From Desulfonatronum sp. SC1 (GTDB lineage Bacteria > Desulfobacterota > Desulfovibrionia > Desulfovibrionales > Desulfonatronaceae), in NCBI RefSeq assembly GCF_003046795.1, contig NZ_PZKN01000005.1:1-64000 (forward strand): a stretch of 64,000 bases of DNA, given 5' to 3'. This document shows positions 44,441 through 54,191 of the stretch, piece by piece (position 1 is the stretch's first letter; the number at the start of each line of letters is the position of its first letter). The position numbers and the translations under genes were made by a program. A model generated the notes under the pieces. That model saw nothing but the letters and a program-made list of their open reading frames with translations. It was not told where the DNA came from and made no database searches.

Positions 44441-45085
44441 TTGAGAATCGACCCGAAACGCAATCGAGAGCGGATGGTCCGTGAACAGATCGAATCACGA
44501 GGCATTACGGACCCGGCGGTGCTCTCCGCCATGCGTAAGGTCCCCCGGCATCTGTTCGTGGAAGAGGCCCTACACTCACAGGCGTACGAGGATCATCCCC
44601 TGCCCATCGGCTACGGCCAGACCATATCCCAGCCGTTCATCGTGGCCCTGATGACGGCTGTACTGAACGTTCGGCCTGGGATGAAAGTTTTGGAGATCGG
44701 GACCGGCTCCGGCTATCAGGCCGCAATCCTCGCTGAAATGGGAGCCGAGGTCTATTCCGTGGAGCGCGTCCAGCCCCTCTATTCCGCGGCGCTGACCCGC
44801 CTGAACAAAATGCGCTATTTCAACGTCCATCTGAAACTGGACGACGGAACCATGGGCTGGCCGAAGGAAGGTCCGTTTCAACGAATCATGGTCACCGCCG
44901 GCGGGCCCGACGTGCCTCCGCCCCTGTTGGAACAGCTGGACGAATCCGGCATTCTGATCATCCCCGTGGGCGCCAGGCAGCGAAGTCAGGAGTTGATCCG
45001 CTTCGTCAAAAAGGAAGGCAAGATCATGAAGGCGAACCTTGGCTCCGTCATGTTCGTCGACTTGGTCGGCGCCCATGGCTGGTGA
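44441..45085 (+). CDS. pcm: protein-L-isoaspartate O-methyltransferase
   Basis: Pcm repairs damaged aspartyl residues with SAM. The 214-residue protein has the SAM motif [19 protein letters not shown] and the family motif [18 protein letters not shown]. The start is a TTG at 44441; an in-frame stop at 44420-44422 excludes a longer form, and the ATG at 44474 is a shorter choice. The family N-terminus favours the TTG. Confidence 0.93.
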   Translation: MRIDPKRNRERMVREQIESRGITDPAVLSAMRKVPRHLFVEEALHSQAYEDHPLPIGYGQTISQPFIVALMTAVLNVRPGMKVLEIGTGSGYQAAILAEMGAEVYSVERVQPLYSAALTRLNKMRYFNVHLKLDDGTMGWPKEGPFQRIMVTAGGPDVPPPLLEQLDESGILIIPVGARQRSQELIRFVKKEGKIMKANLGSVMFVDLVGAHGW

Positions 45086-45199
45086 TCATTTTAGCTCCAC
45101 TCACGGTTCCCAACCGGCCAAGCTGGTCCCGCGAACCTCATCGTTCCGGCCCTCCGGCTCCAGCACTCCTCAACAATTGACTCTCAAAAAACGATCCCC

Positions 45200-46144
45200 A
45201 TGACCAACGCTTCAAACACTTCACCCGACGCTTCCTGCTCCACCTGCCCATCACGCAAAAAGGACGGTCGCGGTGAGCGTTCCGCCAGCAATACGGTTCA
45301 AGACCAGTTGATCAAATCCACCCTGGACAACATCCGCTTCAAGCTCTTCGTGATGAGCGGCAAGGGCGGGGTCGGCAAAAGCTCCATCGCCGTGAACCTG
45401 GCCGCGGCCCTGGCCCTGAAGGGACACCGGGTGGGCCTGCTGGATGTGGACATCCACGGCCCCAGCGTCCCGCACCTTCTGGGTCTGTCCGGGCCCCTGG
45501 AGCAATCGCGGGGTTCGCTGATCGCACCGAAACGATATGGAGACCGCCTTTTCGTGGTGTCCATGGAATCGCTGCTCCAGGATCCGGATCAGGCCGTGCT
45601 CTGGCGCGGACCGATGAAAACCGCGGCCATCCGCCAGTTCATCTCCGACGTGGACTGGGGTCATCTGGATTACCTGGTGGTGGACTCTCCTCCCGGGACC
45701 GGGGACGAGCCCATGACCGTGCTCAAGACCATTCCCGAGGCCCTGAGCATCGTGGTCACCACGCCCCAGGAAATCTCCCTGGCCGACGTGCGCAAGGCCA
45801 TCAACTTCCTGCAATACGCCCACGCCAACATTCTCGGATTGGTGGAAAACATGAGCGGGCTGATCTGCCCGCACTGCTCCGGGCGGATCGAGCTTTTTAA
45901 GACCGGCGGAGGAGAGGCCCTGGCCAAAAAGTACGGACTGGAATTTCTTGGCGCCGTCCCTCTGGACCCCGCGGCCGTGGTCGCCGGCGACCTGGGCAAG
46001 CCGGTGGTCATGCTGGACGAGGACACGCCGGCCAAGCGCGCCCTCCTGCAACTGGCGGACACGGTCATCCGGACATCTGAAAACAGCCTGGAAGCGGCGG
46101 CTGGCGGACCTCCGCCAGAGCATGCGCGTCTCCCTCAAACATGA
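45200..46144 (+). CDS. Mrp/ApbC family iron-sulfur carrier ATPase
   Basis: A 314-residue P-loop ATPase that binds and transfers [4Fe-4S] clusters. It has the deviant Walker A GKGGVGKSS, LDVDIHGPSVPHLLG, and the cluster-binding pair ICPHCSG. An N-terminal CSTCPS motif is an extra possible metal site. A cytosolic role in iron-sulfur enzyme maturation is expected. Confidence 0.92.
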   Translation: MTNASNTSPDASCSTCPSRKKDGRGERSASNTVQDQLIKSTLDNIRFKLFVMSGKGGVGKSSIAVNLAAALALKGHRVGLLDVDIHGPSVPHLLGLSGPLEQSRGSLIAPKRYGDRLFVVSMESLLQDPDQAVLWRGPMKTAAIRQFISDVDWGHLDYLVVDSPPGTGDEPMTVLKTIPEALSIVVTTPQEISLADVRKAINFLQYAHANILGLVENMSGLICPHCSGRIELFKTGGGEALAKKYGLEFLGAVPLDPAAVVAGDLGKPVVMLDEDTPAKRALLQLADTVIRTSENSLEAAAGGPPPEHARLPQT

Positions 46145-46178
46145 TCAAGGGCATGAGTAGAGCATGAGGAGGTCGACC

Positions 46179-46781
46179 ATGCTGAGAAAACCGCGCCGTT
46201 TTTTCTCCCTCTTCGGGGCCGTGGCCGGCATTTGCGTGCTGTTGCTGCTCTGGACCGGACTGTGCGCCGCGGGCACGATCTTTTTCTACAAGGACGAACA
46301 CGGGGTGATGCATTTTACGGACACACCCACCTCCTCCAAATTCCGCCCGTTTCTCTCCCTGCGTTCCCGCATGGGCAGCAGCGCGGACCGGGCCTCCATC
46401 ACCCGCTACGTGGAACAGTACAGCCAGAGGTACGGTCTGGATCCACACTTGGTCATGGCCGTAATCGAGGTTGAATCCGGCTTCAATCATCAGGCCGTCT
46501 CCCGGGCCGGAGCCCAAGGCCTGATGCAGATCATGCCGGCCACTCAGCAGGACCTGGGACTAGCCGAGCCCTTCGACCCGGCGGAGAACATCGAAGCCGG
46601 CATCCGCTACCTGAAAATGCTCATCGACCGCTTCCCGGATCTCTCTCTGGCCCTGGCCGCCTACAACGCCGGACCGGCCAACGTGGAACGCTACAACGGC
46701 ATTCCCCCGTTCCGGGAAACTCAGGACTACGTCCGCAAGGTCACGACCAATTACGACCGTCGGCGGGCGGCCCGGAACTAA
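46179..46781 (+). CDS. lytic transglycosylase
   Basis: A 200-residue Slt-type enzyme that cuts peptidoglycan. The catalytic glutamate is in AVIEVESGFNHQAVSRAGAQ, followed by GLMQIMPATQ and LAAYNAGPANVERY. The N-terminal region (GTIFFYKDEHGVMHFTDTPT) resembles the DUF4124 domain. The ATG at 46179 has AGGAGG upstream. It is close to pgsA, so it may share a transcript. Confidence 0.9.
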   Translation: MLRKPRRFFSLFGAVAGICVLLLLWTGLCAAGTIFFYKDEHGVMHFTDTPTSSKFRPFLSLRSRMGSSADRASITRYVEQYSQRYGLDPHLVMAVIEVESGFNHQAVSRAGAQGLMQIMPATQQDLGLAEPFDPAENIEAGIRYLKMLIDRFPDLSLALAAYNAGPANVERYNGIPPFRETQDYVRKVTTNYDRRRAARN

Positions 46782-46784
46782 GCC

Positions 46785-47336
46785 ATGCTCAATCTCGCCA
46801 ACCAGGTCACCCTGGGCCGCATCCTGGCCATCCCAGTCCTGATCCTGCTGCTGTATTTCCCGAGCAAGCCGGTCAACGCCGTTGCCATGATCGTCTTCAT
46901 CCTCGTGGCTCTGACCGACCTAGCGGACGGCTTCATCGCCCGCCGCTGGAAAATGGTCTCCAACCTGGGCAAGTTTCTCGACCCTCTGGCCGACAAACTG
47001 CTGATCAGCTCCGTGCTGATCATGCTCGTATTCCACGGTTGGGTCCAAGCCTGGATGGCCATCGTAATCATCGCCAGGGAACTGACCGTCACAGGACTGC
47101 GGGCCATCGCCGCGGACCAGGGCCATGTCCTGGCCGCGGACAGTTTCGGCAAACTCAAGGCGGTGGTCCAAGTGGTGGCCCTGTGTCCGCTGATCCTCCA
47201 CTATACATGGTGGGGTTTCGACCCCCGGCCCCTGGGCGCGGGACTGCTGGCCATCGCCCTGATCCTTACCGTCTTCTCCGGTGCGAAGTACGTAATCCAC
47301 TTCTTTCGTCAGGTGAACCAGGACGACGCAATCTGA
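46785..47336 (+). CDS. pgsA: CDP-diacylglycerol-glycerol-3-phosphate 3-phosphatidyltransferase
   Basis: PgsA makes phosphatidylglycerophosphate, the precursor of phosphatidylglycerol. The 183-residue membrane protein has the CDP-alcohol phosphotransferase motif in DGFIARRW ... GKFLDPLADK (DGxxAR...GxxxDxxxD) and about four to six membrane segments. Confidence 0.94.
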   Translation: MLNLANQVTLGRILAIPVLILLLYFPSKPVNAVAMIVFILVALTDLADGFIARRWKMVSNLGKFLDPLADKLLISSVLIMLVFHGWVQAWMAIVIIARELTVTGLRAIAADQGHVLAADSFGKLKAVVQVVALCPLILHYTWWGFDPRPLGAGLLAIALILTVFSGAKYVIHFFRQVNQDDAI

Positions 47337-47395
47337 ACTCCTAACGTAACCCCAATTCGACGAGACGATTTCGATCTCGCGCCAAGGAGCCCCAT

Positions 47396-48478
47396 ATGGC
47401 CCAAATAGACGCGTTTTTCCGGATGATGCATGAACTCGGGGCCTCGGACCTGCACCTTTCCTCCGGCTCCCAGCCCATCATCCGCCTGCACGGAGATATG
47501 CAACGCATCAAGTACAAAGTTCTGGAGCATGAAGAACTCAAGAAAATGCTCTATGAAATCACCCCGGAGCTAAAGGTCAAGGCCTTCGAGGAAAGCGGGG
47601 ACGTGGACTTTTCCTACGAAATCCCTAACCTGGCCAGATACCGGGTCAATTTCTTTCAGCAGCGTCGAGGCAGTGCCGCGGTGTTTCGGGAAATACCGCA
47701 AAAAATCCTGAGCATCGACGAGCTGAAGCTGCCTCCGTTGTTCAAGAGCCTGGCCATGCTCCCCAAGGGACTGGTTCTGCTCACCGGGCCCACGGGCAGC
47801 GGAAAGTCCACGACCCTGGCGGCCATCGTGGACTACGCCAACCGCCATCGCAAGGACCATATCCTGACCATCGAAGACCCTATCGAATTCGTCCACGAGC
47901 CCATCAGTTGCCTGATCAACCAGCGGGAAGTCTCCAGGGACACCATAAGCTTCAAGTCCGCGTTGCGCGGAGCGCTGCGCGAAGATCCGGACATTATCCT
48001 GGTGGGCGAAATGCGCGACCTGGAAACCATCGAACTGGCCATCGAGGCCGCTGAAACCGGCCACTTGGTCTTTTCCACCCTGCACACCATTTCCGCCCCC
48101 AAAACCGTGGACCGGATCATCGAGGTCTTTCCCGGCGACGTCCAGGGTCAGATCCGCTCAGGGCTTTCGGAATCCCTGCGTGCGGTGATATCCCAAAACC
48201 TGTTCAAGCGCATCGACCGCCCCGGCCGGGTCGCGGCTCTGGAAATCCTCGTAGGCGTTCCGGCGGTGCGCAACCTGATCCGCGAAAACAAGACGTTTCA
48301 ACTCAATTCCGTGATCGAAACCGGACGCAAATTCGGCATGCAGTCCCTGGACGACGCCATTCTCAAATTGCTTCAAGATGGCGTCATCTCCCCTACGGAC
48401 GCCTACAACAAGGCCGTTACGAAATCTAAATTCCGAGACTTCCTGGCCGAGCCTCCCCAGGATTTCACCGAGGTCTGA
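47396..48478 (+). CDS. pilT: type IV pilus retraction ATPase PilT
   Basis: A 360-residue secretion ATPase that powers pilus retraction. It has Walker A GPTGSGKSTT, the Asp box IEDPIEFVH, and Walker B LVGEMRDLETIELA. The N-terminal ASDLHLSSG is typical of PilT. It is followed by a second ATPase after three bases. No pilin or PilC gene is nearby. Confidence 0.93.
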   Translation: MAQIDAFFRMMHELGASDLHLSSGSQPIIRLHGDMQRIKYKVLEHEELKKMLYEITPELKVKAFEESGDVDFSYEIPNLARYRVNFFQQRRGSAAVFREIPQKILSIDELKLPPLFKSLAMLPKGLVLLTGPTGSGKSTTLAAIVDYANRHRKDHILTIEDPIEFVHEPISCLINQREVSRDTISFKSALRGALREDPDIILVGEMRDLETIELAIEAAETGHLVFSTLHTISAPKTVDRIIEVFPGDVQGQIRSGLSESLRAVISQNLFKRIDRPGRVAALEILVGVPAVRNLIRENKTFQLNSVIETGRKFGMQSLDDAILKLLQDGVISPTDAYNKAVTKSKFRDFLAEPPQDFTEV

Positions 48479-48481
48479 GTC

Positions 48482-49669
48482 ATGGAACGCACCCAGCTCG
48501 ACAACATTATCTCCGAGGTTTTACGCAAGGCCCCGGACACTTCGGACATTTTGCTCACCGTAGGCAAACCCATCCAGGCCGAGGTGCATGGCAAACTGAC
48601 CGATATTCCCACAGCATTGCTTCCTACAACCCTGGTTCCTTTCCAAATCGAGTCCATTGTCTTTTGCATGGTGCTCAACAAGCTCTCCGGGAGCTTGCGC
48701 CTGTTTCAGGATCTGATCGGCAACGGCTCATGCGACCTCTCCTATACCCTCCGGGGATCTTGCCGCTTCAGGGTGAACATTTTCTTCCAGAGGGGCTCGC
48801 CATCCATCGTAATGCGCAAGATGCCCAGCCAGATTCCAACCCTGAGCCAACTCAACATGCCACCCCTTTTCAACCGGATGGCCGATGAGCAGTACGGCTT
48901 GGTCCTGCTTACCGGAGGCACGGGTACGGGCAAATCCACAACTCTTGCAGCGTTGATCGATACGATCAACGAACGTCATGCCAAACATATCCTGACCCTG
49001 GAAGACCCCGTGGAGTTCGTCCATCAGCACAAGCTCGGCACGGTCAATCAGCGGGAACTGGGCCAGGACTTCGACCAATTCTCCTCCGGACTGCGCTCCG
49101 CGCTGCGCCAAGCCCCCAAGGTAATCCTCGTCGGAGAAATCCGGGATCGGGAAACCATTGAAATCGCCCTGCAGGCCTCTGAAACCGGACACTTGGTTCT
49201 GGGCACCCTGCATACCAGCGACACGGGCCAGACCATCAATCGAATCATCGGCATGTTTGATCTGGCTGAAGAACGCCTGATCCGACAACGATTGTCCCAG
49301 GCCCTGAAATATGTCGTGTCTCAGCGGCTGATGCCGCGCCTCGGCGGAGGACGTGTCGCCGCGCTGGAAATCCTGGTTAACAACCTGCGAATCCGCGAAC
49401 TGATCGTCAATGGCGAAACCGGGGAAAAGAACTTCTACAATGTGGTCGAGTCCGGGGAGGCCTACGGCATGTTTACCTTCGATCAACACTTGGCCAAGCT
49501 GTTCCAGGAAGAGGCCATCAGCGAAGTAACGGCCATGAATACGGCCTCGGTTCGTTCCCGCTTGGCCCAGTCCATCAATCGCATCAAGGTGATTCGTGGA
49601 GAAAGCGTCACGAACATCCAAAGTCTGGAACTGGATATGACCTATGACGAGCACAACAACATGGACTGA
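48482..49669 (+). CDS. pilU: second PilT-family ATPase (PilU-like)
   Basis: A 395-residue ATPase of the same family as PilT: GGTGTGKSTT, LEDPVEFVH, LVGEIRDRETIEIA. In other bacteria PilU supports PilT under load. It forms a pair with the upstream pilT. The symbol is tentative; PilU and other PilT paralogues are hard to tell apart by sequence alone. Confidence 0.78.
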   Translation: MERTQLDNIISEVLRKAPDTSDILLTVGKPIQAEVHGKLTDIPTALLPTTLVPFQIESIVFCMVLNKLSGSLRLFQDLIGNGSCDLSYTLRGSCRFRVNIFFQRGSPSIVMRKMPSQIPTLSQLNMPPLFNRMADEQYGLVLLTGGTGTGKSTTLAALIDTINERHAKHILTLEDPVEFVHQHKLGTVNQRELGQDFDQFSSGLRSALRQAPKVILVGEIRDRETIEIALQASETGHLVLGTLHTSDTGQTINRIIGMFDLAEERLIRQRLSQALKYVVSQRLMPRLGGGRVAALEILVNNLRIRELIVNGETGEKNFYNVVESGEAYGMFTFDQHLAKLFQEEAISEVTAMNTASVRSRLAQSINRIKVIRGESVTNIQSLELDMTYDEHNNMD

Positions 49670-49728
49670 ACCCTGACCAATCACGCATCACTACGCTCAT
49701 GACCTGCTTCCGGAGCTGGAGTCCTCGC

Positions 49729-50355
49729 ATGCATCTTAATTGTCCACATTGTCGCAAATTACTCAAGCTGGCCGCAGACAAATTCCCGGCGGGCCAGCGT
49801 GTCAAGCTGGTTTGCCCTCAGTGCGCCAAATCATTCGTGATTGAACCGGAACAACAAACCGCGCCAAACAATTTGCCGAGCCTTGAGCCGGATCCACTCC
49901 CTCAGGCCAGCGACCTGGAGTTTTATCCTCCTGGTGCAAAAGTGGCCTTTCTTTTTGTACGTGACCCGGACTGGGTCGCCTCCTTAACACACTGCCTGAA
50001 GGAGCGGGGTTATCACGTGGCTGTTTCCGATAACCATGCAGATGCCTTTCGCAGAATCGACTCGGTTGGCTATCACCTTCTGCTCTTCGAACAGACGCCC
50101 GAGGCCCTCGGCTTGCTAGGCCACATCCATACCTGGGCGGGAATTCAGCGCCGATCCGTCAATGTCATCCTCATTGGTGAGGATTCCGCGAGCCTCCACC
50201 CCCAGGCCGCGTTTCGCCACGGCGTGAACTGCTACTTTAATCATGCTGACAGCCAAAATGCCCAATGGCTTGTCCAGTCGGCCATTGATGGCTATGATGA
50301 ATTCTATAAAGTCTGGCGGTTAGCCGCGCAGACGTTGAGTAAAGTCCACGTGTGA
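49729..50355 (+). CDS. zinc-ribbon protein with a receiver-like domain
   Basis: A 208-residue protein starting MHLNCPHCRKLL with a second CPQC pair 30 residues on, an MJ0042-type zinc ribbon. The rest (AFLFVRDPDWVASLTHCLKERGYHV ... NVILIGEDSAS) looks like a response-regulator-type fold lacking a clear phosphorylation aspartate. An ATG ten codons upstream is an alternative start. It follows the pilus ATPases and could be regulatory; function unknown. Confidence 0.6.
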   Translation: MHLNCPHCRKLLKLAADKFPAGQRVKLVCPQCAKSFVIEPEQQTAPNNLPSLEPDPLPQASDLEFYPPGAKVAFLFVRDPDWVASLTHCLKERGYHVAVSDNHADAFRRIDSVGYHLLLFEQTPEALGLLGHIHTWAGIQRRSVNVILIGEDSASLHPQAAFRHGVNCYFNHADSQNAQWLVQSAIDGYDEFYKVWRLAAQTLSKVHV

Positions 50356-50362
50356 CCTGAAC

Positions 50363-50635
50363 ATGAAAATACATAAGAAAGCCCGGTTGATAAATTGCCT
50401 GGACACCATCTTGGAAACGGAGTCCCAACTGCGTTCCCTGCGCGAGGCCGGATCGCTGGCATCAGAGTTCTCCTCCCTGCGATCCCTGATCCGCGACCTC
50501 AAACTGGAGCGGATATCAATGGATGAGGCGGATATCAAACGGATTGAGTTGGCGACGACGTTTTTTTTACAGGAGCTGGAAGTGCGGTTTCAGTATCTGG
50601 AAACCCCGCCCCACGCCAACCGGCTGCTCCAATAG
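50363..50635 (+). CDS. hypothetical protein
   Basis: A 90-residue, charged, mostly helical protein (LDTILETESQLRSLREAGSL). It starts eight bases after the zinc-ribbon gene and precedes the FtsB-like gene by 51 bases. No family is recognised. The helical character would suit a coiled-coil partner of a neighbouring envelope or pilus protein. Confidence 0.6.
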   Translation: MKIHKKARLINCLDTILETESQLRSLREAGSLASEFSSLRSLIRDLKLERISMDEADIKRIELATTFFLQELEVRFQYLETPPHANRLLQ

Positions 50636-50686
50636 GATGCATTACGGTCCGGATGTCCACCCGGCTTATCAAAAAGCGACCACGCC

Positions 50687-50986
50687 ATGAAATGGACCAA
50701 ACTGCTCTTTTTTTTCCTCCTGCTGTTGAACGGTTTTTTGGCCTGGAAGCTCCTGGGCCAGGATCTGGGCTGGAAATCCTACGTGGAACTGCGGGACCGC
50801 CGGGATGTGCTCGTCGAGCAGATTGCCGCCGTGGACGAGGTCAACCTGGATCTGAGCCGTGAAATCCGTCGCCTGACCACGGACCACGACTATGTGGCCA
50901 GCGTGATCCGGGTGGAGATGCACTATCTGCGACCCGATGAAATCCTCTATATTCCGCAAAACGATACGTTCCGGAGACTGCCATGA
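50687..50986 (+). CDS. FtsB/DivIC-like septum protein
   Basis: A 99-residue single-span protein: a membrane segment at residues 6-23, then a coiled-coil region (ELRDRRDVLVEQIAAVDEVN) and a short C-terminal part (MHYLRPDEILYIP). This is the layout of FtsB, which joins FtsL and FtsQ in the divisome. It overlaps the next gene by four bases. Confidence 0.75.
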   Translation: MKWTKLLFFFLLLLNGFLAWKLLGQDLGWKSYVELRDRRDVLVEQIAAVDEVNLDLSREIRRLTTDHDYVASVIRVEMHYLRPDEILYIPQNDTFRRLP

Positions 50987-52311
50987 CCGAAAAAATCGCC
51001 TGGCTCGAAGAGGTGTTGCGCCTGGAGCCCAATTCCAAGCTGTTTTTCCCCCTGGCCCAGGCGTATACACGGAACCAGCGCCCCCATGACGCCGTAGCCC
51101 TACTGCGCAAGGGGTTGACCTCTCATCCGGAACACCTGGAAGCCCGCCTCCTTTTAATCGAATGCCTCTCCGAATTGGACGCCGTCTCCCTGGGCGCCTC
51201 CTCTTCCGGCGAAGCAACTCCCGGAGTCGAGGCCCTCTCCTTCCAGGAACTGGAATCGCTTACCGCCGTGCTGGCCGGACACCCCGCCTTCTGGAAACTA
51301 TGGGCCGCCGGCAGTCGGGCACAAGGCCGAACCGACCTCGCCGTGACCCTGGACATGCTCGCGGTCCAGCTCAGCGGAACCCGGCTCAGCTGGGGTACAC
51401 TCCTCGAACAGGGCCTGCGCGCGGTGATCGGAGGACGCGAAGATCCACCTTCCCCCGGCCCCCTGGACGAACAGGTGCCCACCTCCCCGGAACCCAGCCT
51501 ATTATCTATGCCTGACCCTGAGCCTGAGGCGGGAACAGACACGGACCCGAAACCAGCACCGGGCCCGGATATCACACCCGACGCGAGCCACGAAACCGAA
51601 CTGAAATCCGAGACGCCCTCCCTCGTCGCCTTGAAGGAACCGCCCGAGGCGGAGGCTTTTCGGGAAGAAGAAAGCCTGGACATGAAAGCTCCTGAGGACA
51701 TGGAGACTTTAGAAGAGGAGACCGAGAAGGTTTCCGGGGTGGGGATTAACGAACTTCTCGATGATGCTCCCGAAGCACTTGGGCAAACGACCCAAGCGCC
51801 CCCCGTGTATCCAGTGGACCCCGAAGCCGTTGATGAGCCGAGCCCAGAGGCGGAGGGCGAGACGCCTCTTTCTGAAGGTGAGCGACGGTACTACGAGACC
51901 AAAACCTATGCCGATCTGCTGGCCAAGCAGGGCGAACACGAGGAAGCCCTGGGCCTCTACGCCAAGCTGCTCCAAACGTCCCCGGACGACGAACAACGCC
52001 GGGACCTGGAAGCTCGAATCCAGGAGTTGCGAGACCGGGCCGCTAAGAGCCCGAGGGAGCCGGATTCCCATCCAACAGACTCGAATCACGCGGAGCCACG
52101 GACTGAAACGGAAACAAAGCCGGGACCGGAGCCAAAAGTGGAGCCCGTACCGGACCTGGAAGCCGGACAGAGCACTGATCAGGAAACAATCTCACGAGGC
52201 GCGAAGAATTCTGCCGCTTCGCCCCCCACGTCCCCATCGCCGAAAACAGAGACCACGAAGCAAACCCTTAAAAAACTTGCGGAACGCTTAGAATCCAGGG
52301 CCGAAAAATAG
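50983..52311 (+). CDS. TPR protein with long acidic linker
   Basis: A 442-residue protein. Residues 5-60 form TPR-like helices (IAWLEEVLRLEPNSKLFFPLAQAY), and a second pair lies near residues 305-340 (LLAKQGEHEEALGLYAKLL). Between them is about 160 residues rich in Glu, Pro and Asp with no predicted fold, and the C-terminal 80 residues are again Pro/Lys/Glu-rich. It probably scaffolds other proteins. The start overlaps the FtsB-like gene. Confidence 0.65.
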   Translation: MTEKIAWLEEVLRLEPNSKLFFPLAQAYTRNQRPHDAVALLRKGLTSHPEHLEARLLLIECLSELDAVSLGASSSGEATPGVEALSFQELESLTAVLAGHPAFWKLWAAGSRAQGRTDLAVTLDMLAVQLSGTRLSWGTLLEQGLRAVIGGREDPPSPGPLDEQVPTSPEPSLLSMPDPEPEAGTDTDPKPAPGPDITPDASHETELKSETPSLVALKEPPEAEAFREEESLDMKAPEDMETLEEETEKVSGVGINELLDDAPEALGQTTQAPPVYPVDPEAVDEPSPEAEGETPLSEGERRYYETKTYADLLAKQGEHEEALGLYAKLLQTSPDDEQRRDLEARIQELRDRAAKSPREPDSHPTDSNHAEPRTETETKPGPEPKVEPVPDLEAGQSTDQETISRGAKNSAASPPTSPSPKTETTKQTLKKLAERLESRAEK

Positions 52312-52363
52312 GCCTTCGCGATACACGCGTTCCACGCCGAATGGGATTGGAGTTCACCCAATT

Positions 52364-53128
52364 ATGACCAACCATCTTTTTTTTCGCTTGTGCCTTTTGG
52401 CCCTGTTTATTTCCCTGGCCGGTTGCTCGACCATCCAAAACGCCTGGGACAAAACCACCGACGCTTACGAGACCTATGTCGATCCCAAGCCTGAGATCGA
52501 CCTGGACCGCCGCCCCGGTCTGTCCCGGAGCGAGCAGTTGTTGGCCACCCAGTTCAGCTTGATGGACCAGCATTTGGAAGAGGCCCTGCGGACCTTGGCC
52601 CCCCAGGACCGGTTTCCGTCCTCGGACTGGTTCGGCATCTTTCTGGAACGGTTTCCCTGGATGACGGCCGTTTTGGCGGTGGACGCCCAGGGCCGCTTGC
52701 TGACCAGCCGACCGGAAACCCCGCTGAAAAGCATTGCCGTCGAACCATTGCTGGAACGGGAATGGTCCATGCTCCAGCGCGACCTGCAAGGGTTCGTCGA
52801 GGAGTCGCCTTTGGGGCCGGAAATGATCATCGCCGGTCCATTCTTCCGCGACGGGACGTGGCAGGGACTGATCATCGCCCACTTCGACCCTCGCGCCTTG
52901 ATGGCCTTCGCCACCGAGTCGGAACGCTTGGTTCTGTTGACCCCGGAAGCCCTTCTCTGGACCGGCGTGGATCAGAACACGACACGGGAAATCACGGAAG
53001 CCCCCTGGGAGAACATTCTCCGGGATCGGGTCCACGGACGCCGGTCGGCTGAGACCAAAACCTTCCTCTGGCTGTCTCGGCCCATCGGGGCTCTGCAACT
53101 GATCTACGCCTTGGCCCTGCCCAACTAA
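52364..53128 (+). CDS. hypothetical lipoprotein with a sensor-like domain
   Basis: A 254-residue lipoprotein with the lipobox SLAGCS near residue 22. The body is alpha/beta with segments such as [21 protein letters not shown] and [23 protein letters not shown], which recall PAS/Cache-type extracellular sensor domains. The family is not recognised. It stands just upstream of fbp without evident functional link. Confidence 0.6.
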   Translation: MTNHLFFRLCLLALFISLAGCSTIQNAWDKTTDAYETYVDPKPEIDLDRRPGLSRSEQLLATQFSLMDQHLEEALRTLAPQDRFPSSDWFGIFLERFPWMTAVLAVDAQGRLLTSRPETPLKSIAVEPLLEREWSMLQRDLQGFVEESPLGPEMIIAGPFFRDGTWQGLIIAHFDPRALMAFATESERLVLLTPEALLWTGVDQNTTREITEAPWENILRDRVHGRRSAETKTFLWLSRPIGALQLIYALALPN

Positions 53129-53153
53129 CGTCCTCGTTTCAAGGAGTCGCTTC

Positions 53154-54161
53154 ATGCCCCAGATCACGGTCATCGAACATCTGCTTTTCCACCAGAAGGA
53201 ATCCCCCATGGCCACGGGGCGGTTCACTCGCCTTCTTTCGGAAATGATCCTCTCCGGAAAGATCATCAATCAAGAGGTGAACAAGGCCGGGTTGGTGGAA
53301 ATCCTGGGTTTGACCGGAGAGACCAATATTCAGGGGGAAAAGGTCCGCAAGTTGGACGAATTCGCCAATCAGGTCCTGGTGCATCGCTTGCAGCGGGCTG
53401 GCGTGCTCTGCGCCCTGGCTTCCGAGGAAAACGCCGACCTGATCCAGATCCCCGCCGACTGCCCCCAAGGGGACTACATCCTGATTTTCGATCCTCTGGA
53501 CGGCTCGTCGAACATCGACGCCAACGTCAGCATCGGCACGATCTTCTCCATTTTTCGCCGGACCAGCCCCTGCGGAGAAACGATCACCATGTCCGACGTG
53601 CTCCAAAAAGGTGCCCAGCAGGTGGCCGCCGGGTACATCATCTACGGATCGTCCACCATGCTCGTATATACCACGGGCAAAGGTGTTCACGGCTTCACCC
53701 TGGACCCCAGCGTCGGAGAATTCCTGCTCTCCCATCCGGACATCCAGATTCCGGAACGCGGCAAGATTTATTCCACCAACGAAGGCTATCGCCACTACTG
53801 GGACGAGCCCACCCGCAATGCCGTCGACTACTTCAAAAATCCGGACAACGACTCCCAGCGGGTCTATCGTTCCCGGTACATCGGCTCCCTGGTGGCGGAC
53901 TTCCATCGCAACCTGCTCTACGGCGGCATTTTTCTCTACCCGGCGGACTCCAAGGACCCCATGCACCCCCACGGCAAACTCCGCCTGATGTGCGAGGCGA
54001 ACCCCCTGGCCATGATCGTGGAACAGGCTGGCGGCATGGCCATCGACGGAGTCAATCGCATCCTGGACATCCAGCCCACGGAACTGCACCAGCGCGTTCC
54101 CCTGGTCATTGGTTCGAAACTGGACGTGATCAAGGTCCGGGAATTGCTCCAGGCCGGTTGA
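53154..54161 (+). CDS. fbp: fructose-1,6-bisphosphatase, class I
   Basis: A 335-residue enzyme of gluconeogenesis. It has the metal-binding motif [20 protein letters not shown] and the substrate region [14 protein letters not shown], with [10 protein letters not shown] near the C-terminus. Length and motifs are normal for the class. AAGGAG lies upstream of the ATG at 53154. Confidence 0.95.
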   Translation: MPQITVIEHLLFHQKESPMATGRFTRLLSEMILSGKIINQEVNKAGLVEILGLTGETNIQGEKVRKLDEFANQVLVHRLQRAGVLCALASEENADLIQIPADCPQGDYILIFDPLDGSSNIDANVSIGTIFSIFRRTSPCGETITMSDVLQKGAQQVAAGYIIYGSSTMLVYTTGKGVHGFTLDPSVGEFLLSHPDIQIPERGKIYSTNEGYRHYWDEPTRNAVDYFKNPDNDSQRVYRSRYIGSLVADFHRNLLYGGIFLYPADSKDPMHPHGKLRLMCEANPLAMIVEQAGGMAIDGVNRILDIQPTELHQRVPLVIGSKLDVIKVRELLQAG

Positions 54162-54191
54162 GCCGACCACGGGCCGGATCTTTTTTCTCCC

